Source: Spirochaetales bacterium (GTDB lineage Bacteria; Spirochaetota; Spirochaetia; DSM-27196; SLST01). Taken from it: 16,295 bases of DNA. Location of the stretch: NCBI GenBank assembly GCA_007130265.1, contig SLST01000601.1:1-16295 (forward strand), read 5' to 3'. Positions 6,540 to 12,429 of the stretch are shown here, in pieces. Position numbers and translations under genes: made by a program. Below the pieces are notes generated by a model. The model had not been told where the DNA came from. It worked only from the letters and a program-made list of their open reading frames with translations, and did not search any database. Position 1 is the first letter of the stretch. Every line of letters begins with the position of its first letter.

Positions 6540-6955
6540 TGCTCGAGCTCCCGAACCAGCTGGTCTGTCGCCGAGATCGTCAGCCTGCCCACCACGCCGC
6601 GCTGCGCCGTGAGCTTCTTCGCCCACTCGTTGACGTCACCGCACGCGCCCTGCACGACGAGCAGCTTCATGCAGATTTCCCCGTCGAGGTGTATCTGCAG
6701 ATTCGCCGAGACGTGGACCGACGGGTAGTCGTCGAGCGGCGCGGGGGCGAGCCGGGTGCCGTACCGGAATATCAGCGTGATGACGCCTGCAACCTCGCGG
6801 TCACTCTCCTCGCCGCCCACCCGGATGAGCTCATGGCGGACGAGCGATCGCAGCGCTTCGGACCGGTTCGCGTACCCCCCGCCTTCGGTCAGTCGGTCAA
6901 GAAGATCCACGAGCTCGCGGTCCATCGAAACGCCGAATCGGGTGGTTTCACCCAT
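6536..6955 (-). CDS. nikR: NikR-family metal-responsive ribbon-helix-helix regulator, variant metal site
   Basis: This 139-residue protein matches NikR end to end. Residues 1-45 are a ribbon-helix-helix DNA-binding domain (R-F-G-V-S-M-D-R-E-L, then N-R-S-E-A-L-R-S-L-V-R). Residues about 55-135 are the ACT-like regulatory domain (L-Q-I-H-L-D-G-E-I-C-M, then the G-D-V and A-Q-R-G-V segments). Numbering coincides with E. coli NikR from memory: H89 and C95 are kept, but position 87 is Gln instead of His and position 76 is Asp instead of His. H81 nearby could substitute. So the metal may not be nickel, or the geometry differs. The start is ATG at 6955 with GGAGAGG just upstream; the longer frame is spurious. 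It heads an importer operon and probably represses it. Confidence 0.88.
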   Translation of the reverse strand: MGETTRFGVSMDRELVDLLDRLTEGGGYANRSEALRSLVRHELIRVGGEESDREVAGVITLIFRYGTRLAPAPLDDYPSVHVSANLQIHLDGEICMKLLVVQGACGDVNEWAKKLTAQRGVVGRLTISATDQLVRELEQ

Positions 6956-6995
6956 GATGCCTCTCCATTCGAGTGTGGCCTCCGCTGCACGAGAA

Positions 6996-7025
6996 GGTAA
7001 CACGTTTACGGCTATACGTGCCACC
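6996..7025. promoter_or_regulatory. Inverted repeat, candidate operator of the NikR-like regulator
   Basis: The arms are GGTAACACGT (6996-7005) and ACGTGCCACC (7016-7025), which pair at 8 of 10 positions around a 10-base centre. It lies 41 bp upstream of the nikR start and 70 bp upstream of the divergent isomerase gene, so it could control both. A TATAGC hexamer on the minus strand (7016-7011) inside the centre could be part of the nikR -10 element. GTAACAC (6997-7003) also resembles a half-site reported for some non-enteric NikR proteins. A run of eight C bases (7024-7031) follows. No binding is shown; this is a pattern inference. Confidence 0.5.
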
Positions 7026-7094
7026 CCCCCCGAGAAGTGTATGCAGGCGCGCGATGCTGCGGTAGGATGGAAGAACGAACCGAGGAGGACCACC

Positions 7095-7868
7095 ATGAAG
7101 CAGAAGATCGGACTCAACATGTACAGCCTTCGTGAGCTCTGCGGAGACCTTGACGGACTGCAGCGTACCTTCGACAAGGTAGCCGCGGCCGGATACCGGT
7201 ACGTCCAGATAAGCGGTATCAGGGGTATCGACCCGGAGGACATCGCGAACGCCTTCCAGTCCTCAGGGCTGCGCGCCTGCGCCACCCATCTGGGCTGGGA
7301 CCAGTTCGTCGGCGACGTTGCGGCGGTCATAGACCTGCACAAGCTGTACGGTACGATGCACACCGCAGTCGGGTCTTTGCCGGCCGAGTACCGTTCGCTC
7401 GAAGGGCTGTCGAAGTTTCTGCAAGAAGCGCGGCCGGTAGTTCCGGAGATCGTTTCCGCCGGGATGGATTTCAGCTATCACAACCACAGTCACGAGTTCG
7501 TACGCATAGACGGCACTACCTGGATCGATCGGCTCTACGACCAGGGTGTTTCCGTCGGCGTGAAGTTCGAGCTCGACACGTACTGGGTAGTTGCCGGTGG
7601 GGCCGACCCCGCGGAATACATCGAACGGTTTCGTGATCACATGTCGATCGTCCACGTCAAGGACATGGCGGTCACCGAGGACCGTGAGCAGCGTTTCGCA
7701 CCGGTCGGTTCCGGCAATCTCAACTGGCGGCGGATCTTTGACGCGATTCGCAACGCGCCTGTCGAGTTTGTCATCGTCGAGCAGGATGCCCATTACGGCC
7801 GCGATCCGTTGGAGAACGTCGCCGACAGCTTTCGCTACCTCGCGGACCACGGCTTCGCGGCCGAGTAG
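7095..7868 (+). CDS. Sugar phosphate isomerase/epimerase, xylose-isomerase-like TIM barrel
   Basis: This 257-residue protein is of the AP_endonuc_2 sugar isomerase/epimerase type. Typical motifs are G-L-N-M-Y-S-L-R at the N-terminus, F-S-Y-H-N-H-S-H-E-F (126-135), F-E-L-D-T-Y-W (E159, D161), H-V-K-D-M (187-191), P-V-G-S-G-N-L-N-W (203-211) and V-E-Q-D (E229). The H-N-H-x-H-E-F and E-L-D-x-Y-W motifs resemble inosose dehydratase/ketose epimerase-like enzymes. The start is ATG at 7095 with GAGGAGG at 7082-7088. It is the first gene of a plus-strand operon: 14 bases separate it from the sulfatase gene, which suggests a shared carbohydrate substrate. It is distinct from the other TIM-barrel gene at 2436-3371, which lies in the opposing operon. 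Confidence 0.92.
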   Translation: MKQKIGLNMYSLRELCGDLDGLQRTFDKVAAAGYRYVQISGIRGIDPEDIANAFQSSGLRACATHLGWDQFVGDVAAVIDLHKLYGTMHTAVGSLPAEYRSLEGLSKFLQEARPVVPEIVSAGMDFSYHNHSHEFVRIDGTTWIDRLYDQGVSVGVKFELDTYWVVAGGADPAEYIERFRDHMSIVHVKDMAVTEDREQRFAPVGSGNLNWRRIFDAIRNAPVEFVIVEQDAHYGRDPLENVADSFRYLADHGFAAE

Positions 7869-7882
7869 CGGAGAACGGATCG

Positions 7883-9352
7883 ATGCAGACCCCGAACATT
7901 CTCGTGCTGATGTGCGACCAGCTCCAGGCTCGCGCCGTGTACGAGCCCGGTCTGTGTGCGACGCCACATCTCGACCGCCTGCGGGAGCGAGCGCTGAGTT
8001 TCACCCGCGCGTACACGCCCAACGCGGTATGCTCGCCGGCGCGCGCAAGCCTCATGACCGGCAAGCTTCCGCACAACCACAACGTGATGTGGGTAACCCA
8101 CACGATGGCGCCGGACCAGGTCCGCATCAGGGAAGGGCTGCCCCATTTCGCCGAGGATCTCGTGCGTGCCGGATACCGGACGAGCTACGTGGGGAAGTGG
8201 CATGTTGAGCCGTCTGAGCGTCCCTCGTGGTACGGATGGCAGCGTGACCGGTCGAGTCGGTCGCCTGAGCTCGCCTGCAGGCCGACTCGGCCGCATGGTG
8301 AGCTGCTACCCTCCGTGACTATCTCCGGTGAAGGGTACGAGACGGCAACGCTCGCCGGCGTCACTCCCGTAGGTCCGGAGGATCGGGCGATGGGGGCGAT
8401 CGTCGACACGGCTCGCGACGAGTTACGCGATCTCGTGAAAACGGACGTCCCATGGTGTCTCTTCGTGAGTCTCCCTGAGCCGCACGATCCATACATAACG
8501 GGTCTGGAAGCGTACCGCGGGTACGACGGTTGGGCCATGGACCGTCCTGCCAACTGGAGCGACGACCTCGCGGGACGTCCACGGATCTACCAGCGGGCCG
8601 CCGCCGCGTTCGCCCCCCTCACCGACGAAGAGCGAATGCTCGCCGCTCGCTGCTACTACGCGAGTATCAGCGAGATTGACGCCCGCTTTGGACTTCTGCT
8701 CGATGATCTTTCCCGCCTCAACCTCGAAGAAGAGACCGTCGTCGTGCTCACTACCGACCATGGGGACTACCTCGGTGCGCACGGGATGTACTGTAAGAAT
8801 CTGGGCGCCTGGGAGGAAGCGTACAACGTCCCGCTCGTCATCCGCGGTCCCGGCATCCGAACCGGCGCGTCGCGCGCTCGAGTGGGGACGCACGCGCTCT
8901 TTCCTTCGCTTCTTCGACACTACGACATCCCGACGCAGATCGCCTGCGATGCGCCGCTCTTTGACGACGCGCTGCCTGCCCAGGAAGCGGCGCCGGCCGA
9001 CTTCTCGCCCGCGGGCGACGACGCCCATACCGACGGATTCGCCGAGTACCACGGAGGGCGCCTGCTCCTCACGCAGCGGATCGTCTATCACGACAACTGG
9101 AAACTCGTCTGGAACGGATTCGACGACCATGAGTTCTACCGTCTCGACGCTGATCCCGGGGAGCTCGAGAACCTCGCCGGCGTGAACGGACCTGCCCTCG
9201 ACCGGACCGGGGAGATCGCCGAAGCGTATCGCGAGGTCACGCGGCGCCTCTGGCTGGAGGTTGCCCGCACCGGCGACGCCACGCTGCTCAATTCGCAGTA
9301 CATTGGACTGCGGGCGAGTGAGATCGGTCCGGTATCCATAGGAGGCGCGTAA
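7883..9352 (+). CDS. Cytoplasmic type I (formylglycine) sulfatase-family hydrolase
   Basis: This is a 489-residue sulfatase-superfamily enzyme. The formylglycine motif C-S-P-A-R (C50-R54) is intact, so a formylglycine-generating enzyme must act on C50. Metal and active-site candidates are D12 (C-D-Q), the G-K-W-H lysine and histidine (K105, H107), and T-T-D-H-G-D (D292, H293), plus K305. There is no signal peptide, so it acts in the cytoplasm. Choline sulfatases and phosphonate monoester hydrolases also have D-Q rather than D-D near the N-terminus, so sulfate or phosphonate esters of a small imported substrate are possible. GGAG lies eight bases before the ATG. Its partners are an isomerase upstream and lgt downstream (one base after the stop). 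The substrate is uncertain. Confidence 0.9.
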   Translation: MQTPNILVLMCDQLQARAVYEPGLCATPHLDRLRERALSFTRAYTPNAVCSPARASLMTGKLPHNHNVMWVTHTMAPDQVRIREGLPHFAEDLVRAGYRTSYVGKWHVEPSERPSWYGWQRDRSSRSPELACRPTRPHGELLPSVTISGEGYETATLAGVTPVGPEDRAMGAIVDTARDELRDLVKTDVPWCLFVSLPEPHDPYITGLEAYRGYDGWAMDRPANWSDDLAGRPRIYQRAAAAFAPLTDEERMLAARCYYASISEIDARFGLLLDDLSRLNLEEETVVVLTTDHGDYLGAHGMYCKNLGAWEEAYNVPLVIRGPGIRTGASRARVGTHALFPSLLRHYDIPTQIACDAPLFDDALPAQEAAPADFSPAGDDAHTDGFAEYHGGRLLLTQRIVYHDNWKLVWNGFDDHEFYRLDADPGELENLAGVNGPALDRTGEIAEAYREVTRRLWLEVARTGDATLLNSQYIGLRASEIGPVSIGGA

Positions 9353-9353
9353 A

Positions 9354-10313
9354 TTGTTCTACCTCGAGTATCCGAGCTGGATTTCCCCGGTCGTGATCCC
9401 GGGTCTCCCGATCCGCTGGTATGGATTGATGTACCTCGTCGCCTTTGCCGTCGCGTACGCGCTGTTCATGCGTCAGGTGAAGGAGCGTGGGATCGACACC
9501 GATTCGGACACTGTTCTGTCGGTCTTCACGTGGACGATCGTCGGACTGATGATTGGTGCGCGCGTCTTTTCGGCTCTCGTCTACGAGCCTGATGGAAGGT
9601 ATCTCGCGCGTCCGTGGCTCATCTTCTGGCCCTTTGATGAAGAGATGAACCTCGTCGGTCTGCGCGGCATGAGCTATCACGGAGGGCTCATCGGAGCGAT
9701 GGTCGGTTTCATCGTCTCCACGCGGCTGAAGAAGATCGATACGCTCGACTGGGGCGATATGCTCGTCAGCGGCATCCCGCTCGGGTTCACTTTTGGCCGG
9801 ATAGGGAATTTCATCAACGGAGAGCTCTACGGTCGGGTAACGACCGCGCCGTGGGGGATGCTCTTCCCGAATGCGCGTCGGCTTCCTGCATCAGAGTCCT
9901 GGGTGCGGGAGATTGCCGCCGAGGTCGGGATCACGATCACCGAGGTTCAGCGGACCGTCAACCTACCGCGCCACCCGTCGCAGCTCTACCAGGCCCTGCT
10001 CGAAGGCGTGGTTCTTTGGGCACTCCTGTGGTTCGTGTTCAGAAAACGGGTACCGTTTCGAGGGTTCATGGTGTCCGTCTATCTCATGGGATACGGTGTC
10101 GCGCGGTTCATTGCTGAGTACTTCCGGGAACCCGACGCGGCACTCGGCTTTCGGATCAGGCTCAGCTCGATTCCGAACCCACCGGCGCTGCTGGTGACCC
10201 CGTGGAACTTCACGACCGGACAGGTGCTGTCGACCCTGATGGTCCTTGCCGGGCTGATCTGTTTCTTCCTGTTCCGGCGACACGCGCGAAACCGGTCCGT
10301 CGGCGGCCGGTAA
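9354..10313 (+). CDS. lgt: Prolipoprotein diacylglyceryl transferase (Lgt)
   Basis: This 319-residue integral membrane enzyme transfers diacylglycerol from phosphatidylglycerol to the lipobox cysteine of prelipoproteins. The Lgt signature G-R-I-G-N-F-I-N-G-E-L-Y-G-R lies at 148-161. Other conserved blocks are S-Y-H-G-G-L-I-G (107-114), P-R-H-P-S-Q-L-Y-Q (205-213) and G-Y-G-V-A-R-F-I-A-E-Y-F-R-E-P (246-260). About seven hydrophobic segments fit the family. Length is a little above E. coli Lgt because of a loop at about 172-200. The start is TTG at 9354, supported by AGGAGG at 9340-9345, eight bases upstream. It is the last gene of the isomerase-sulfatase operon and is followed by a hairpin terminator. 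An essential housekeeping gene in such an operon is unusual. Confidence 0.96.
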   Translation: MFYLEYPSWISPVVIPGLPIRWYGLMYLVAFAVAYALFMRQVKERGIDTDSDTVLSVFTWTIVGLMIGARVFSALVYEPDGRYLARPWLIFWPFDEEMNLVGLRGMSYHGGLIGAMVGFIVSTRLKKIDTLDWGDMLVSGIPLGFTFGRIGNFINGELYGRVTTAPWGMLFPNARRLPASESWVREIAAEVGITITEVQRTVNLPRHPSQLYQALLEGVVLWALLWFVFRKRVPFRGFMVSVYLMGYGVARFIAEYFREPDAALGFRIRLSSIPNPPALLVTPWNFTTGQVLSTLMVLAGLICFFLFRRHARNRSVGGR

Positions 10314-10318
10314 AAGCA

Positions 10319-10342
10319 GAAGGCCCGCCGTAGCGGGCCTTC
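10319..10342. terminator. Bidirectional hairpin between convergent lgt and rubrerythrin
   Basis: The sequence GAAGGCCCGC pairs perfectly with GCGGGCCTTC around the loop CGTA, a 10-bp stem. It starts six bases after the lgt stop. Reading the minus strand, TGCTTTT follows the stem, which is a U-rich tail for rubrerythrin transcripts. Only a short TTCC-type tail follows on the plus strand. Confidence 0.85.
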
Positions 10343-10372
10343 CGGCTCGTGAGAATCTCGAAGCAGGTACGA

Positions 10373-10960
10373 CTACCAGTTCTCGCGAACGAGCTCGTAG
10401 TACCCCTGCGGGTGCTTGCACGCCGGGCAGATCTTCGGCGGCTCGGCGCCTACGGAGATATAGCCACAGTTTATGCATGACCACAACGTTTCGGCGGCTC
10501 GCTTGAAGACCGTACCGTCTTCGATGTTCTTCGCCAGCGCATTGTACCGCTTCTCATGCTGCTTCTCAGCGACGCTGACCGCGTCGAACTGCGCGCCTAT
10601 CTGGGGGAAGCCCTCCTGACGCGCGGTTTCGGCAAACCCGCTGTAGAGCTCGGTCCACTCCATTCGCTCGCCTGCCGCGGCATGCTTGAGGTTCTCAACC
10701 GTCGGACCCACCACGTCGTCCGAAAAACCTGCCGGGTACATCGCGGTTATCTCGACGTCGCCGCCCTCGAGATAGCTCCAGAAGCGCTTTGCATGCTCCT
10801 TCTCCTGATTCGCCGTCTCGGTGAATATCTCTGCTATCTGCACGTACCCTTCGGCCTTCGCTTTGCTTGCGAAGTACGTGTAGCGGTTGCGTGCCTGGCT
10901 CTCGCCGGCGAAGGCCGCGAGCAGGTTCTTCTCCGTCTGTGTGCCCTTCACACTCTTCAT
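10373..10960 (-). CDS. rbr: Rubrerythrin (diiron peroxidase with C-terminal rubredoxin)
   Basis: This 195-residue rubrerythrin reduces hydrogen peroxide in the cytoplasm, protecting anaerobes from oxidative stress. The ferritin-like diiron domain (1-145) has the expected E-x-x-H pairs: E20 (G-E-S-Q-A-R), E53/H56 (E-K-E-H), E98/E101 (E-R-M-E-W), and E132/H135 (E-K-Q-H). The C-terminal rubredoxin domain binds one iron with C162, C165, C178 and C181. The start is ATG at 10960, with a GGGAGG ribosome site just upstream. An extended frame to 11086 has no support. It is a single-gene transcription unit with its own promoter and a long leader. It suggests an anaerobic or microaerophilic host. Confidence 0.96.
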   Translation of the reverse strand: MKSVKGTQTEKNLLAAFAGESQARNRYTYFASKAKAEGYVQIAEIFTETANQEKEHAKRFWSYLEGGDVEITAMYPAGFSDDVVGPTVENLKHAAAGERMEWTELYSGFAETARQEGFPQIGAQFDAVSVAEKQHEKRYNALAKNIEDGTVFKRAAETLWSCINCGYISVGAEPPKICPACKHPQGYYELVRENW

Positions 10961-11065
10961 GTCGTCCTCCCGAATTGTGCAGATCAACCCGAGGCCCGTT
11001 CTCCAGTCCTGTGGTACAGGGCCGGGAAACCCGCCTGACGATCTGCATTTGATTTGTCTGGAGGC

Positions 11066-11094
11066 ACTATACAACAGGCGAAACATTTGTGCAA
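11066..11094 (-). promoter_or_regulatory. Strong sigma70-type promoter of the rubrerythrin gene
   Basis: On the minus strand TTGCAC (11094-11089) and TATAGT (11071-11066) are separated by exactly 17 bp. Upstream of the -35 (about 11095-11118) is an A/T-rich stretch with several T and A tracts, resembling an UP element. It is the most AT-rich spot in the window. Transcription would start near 11059, leaving a leader of about 100 bases, including a hairpin-capable CCTGT-ACC-ACAGG. No clear peroxide-regulator box was seen. Confidence 0.75.
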
Positions 11095-11185
11095 GTAAAA
11101 AGGTTAAAAATGATTTGTTGTGAGGTGCAGAACAATAACGACGCGTTTGTTGCTTCAGATCACCGACAGTATCGGCCGTTTTCGG

Positions 11186-11839
11186 CTACCGGCTCCTTTC
11201 GACGCCGACCCGCTCACACTGCCGGGCGATCACGCACGACGAACAGCGTGGCGAGGTCGGCGTACAGACCCGTTGCCCGTAGGCGACGAGCAACTCGTTG
11301 ATCTCGATCCAGTGCCGTCGGGGGAGGACCTCCTCCAGCTTCCGCTCCGTCTCATCAGGATTTCTCGAATCGACCCAGCCGCAGCGGTTCGCGATACGGT
11401 GGACGTGCGTATCCACACAGATTGCCTCGATTCCGAAGCCGAGGCCGAGCACGAGGTTCGCGGTTTTCCTGCCGACCCCGGGAAGGGCAACGAGCGCGTC
11501 GATGTGAGCCGGCACGTCGCCGCCGTGCCGCTCCATGAGCAGACGGCTGGTCTCACGGATACTCCGTGCTTTGGTTCGGTAGAAGCCGGCCGGGTAGATC
11601 AGTTCCGCGACGCGGTCCTCGCTGAGCGAGCACATCTCAGCGGGCGTCTGCGCCGCACCAAAGAGGCGTTCGCTTGCGGCGAGCGTTACCTCGTCCTTCG
11701 TGCGAAGAGAAATCATCGTAGAGACAAGGATGTGAAACGGCGTACGAGTCGAGCGCGAGATCTGCGAGACCGACGGAAGCGGCGACGATTCGAGGTACTC
11801 CCGGAGGGAGGTGACGATACGCGCCCAGGGCAGGCCCAT
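11186..11839 (-). CDS. nth: Endonuclease III (DNA glycosylase/AP lyase)
   Basis: This 217-residue HhH-GPD base-excision enzyme removes oxidised pyrimidines. The helix-hairpin-helix L-P-G-V-G-R-K-T-A-N (119-128) carries the catalytic lysine K125. The catalytic aspartate is D143 in V-D-T-H-V-H-R. The [4Fe-4S] cluster ligands are C192, C199, C202 and C208, with the C-x6-C-x2-C-x5-C spacing of the family. ATG at 11839 follows the carD stop by three bases. It has only a weak ribosome site, so it is probably coupled to carD translation. The N-terminal half has S-L-R-T-K-D-E, the variant found in many bacterial and archaeal Nth proteins in place of the E. coli Q-x-x-D region. Confidence 0.95.
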   Translation of the reverse strand: MGLPWARIVTSLREYLESSPLPSVSQISRSTRTPFHILVSTMISLRTKDEVTLAASERLFGAAQTPAEMCSLSEDRVAELIYPAGFYRTKARSIRETSRLLMERHGGDVPAHIDALVALPGVGRKTANLVLGLGFGIEAICVDTHVHRIANRCGWVDSRNPDETERKLEEVLPRRHWIEINELLVAYGQRVCTPTSPRCSSCVIARQCERVGVERSR

Positions 11840-11842
11840 CGT

Positions 11843-12394
11843 CTACGTCTTTTCGGCTGTCTTCTTGGCTGGTTTCTTGGGATCGCTTTCCAGCCGCGTG
11901 AACACGAGCTCCTCAACGTCGCTCTTGCTCTTGTTCAGACTGAACGATACCTCGTCGACGAGGAGCTTCAGGGCACTGTCGAAGAGCTTGCGTTCGAGTA
12001 TTGGAAGCTCCTTTACCTTGCTACGGTGGTAGAGCGCGCGAACGACGGTCGCGATGTCCTGGATACTTCCCTGTTTCAGCAGGTCGAGGTTCATCTGGTA
12101 CCGCATCTTCCAGTCCGCCGGCACCGGCTCGAAATCCTCCGCGATGAGCGAAAGGGCGGAGTCGGCTTCCTTCTTTGGAACGATCGCCCGGATGCCCAGC
12201 TCCTCCGCCTTGTCCACCGGGACGAACACCGTCATGTCGCTCACCTCGAGATAGATCTCGTAGTAGAGCGTGTCTTCACCCTTGAACTCTCGCTGGAAGA
12301 TCCTCTTGATCTGTCCCACGCCCTGCAGCGGGTAGACGACCTGTTCCTTCTCCTGGAAGGTAGTCGAGGGTTTGGACTTGGAGGCTTTTTTCAT
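11843..12394 (-). CDS. carD: CarD/CdnL-family RNA polymerase-binding transcription factor
   Basis: This 183-residue protein belongs to the CarD_CdnL_TRCF family, which stabilises open promoter complexes, especially at rRNA promoters. Residues about 12-75 form the Tudor-like RNA-polymerase-interacting domain (F-Q-E-K-E-Q-V-V-Y-P-L-Q-G-V-G-Q-I). The helical C-terminal domain (about 80-165) binds DNA and includes the key tryptophan W95 in P-A-D-W-K-M-R. A lysine-rich tail follows (K-K-P-A-K-K). The start is ATG at 12394. Its promoter gives little or no leader. The SBP gene ends 31 bp upstream, and nth follows directly. The neighbour pairing with nth is unusual but may be only a convenience. Confidence 0.95.
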   Translation of the reverse strand: MKKASKSKPSTTFQEKEQVVYPLQGVGQIKRIFQREFKGEDTLYYEIYLEVSDMTVFVPVDKAEELGIRAIVPKKEADSALSLIAEDFEPVPADWKMRYQMNLDLLKQGSIQDIATVVRALYHRSKVKELPILERKLFDSALKLLVDEVSFSLNKSKSDVEELVFTRLESDPKKPAKKTAEKT

Positions 12395-12401
12395 CCGCCC
12401 G

Positions 12402-12429
12402 AATATACCAAAAGTCGTGCAAACATCAA
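12402..12429 (-). promoter_or_regulatory. Probable carD promoter producing a leaderless mRNA
   Basis: On the minus strand TTGATG (12429-12424) and TATATT (12407-12402) are 16 bp apart. The transcription start expected seven bases later is at or next to the A of the carD ATG (12394). No proper Shine-Dalgarno fits between, only GGGCGG with no spacer. The -35 overlaps the stop region of the SBP gene (12426-12428). It is an inference from consensus matching. Confidence 0.5.

Noticed and set aside
6956..7363. N-terminal extension of NikR
   Set aside because: It is antisense to the isomerase gene and NikR proteins begin at the ribbon-helix-helix domain, matching the ATG at 6955.
10961..11086. N-terminal extension of rubrerythrin
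   Set aside because: The extension crosses the -10 element and predicted start of transcription. Rubrerythrins begin at the M-K-S-V-K-G-T-Q-T-E position.
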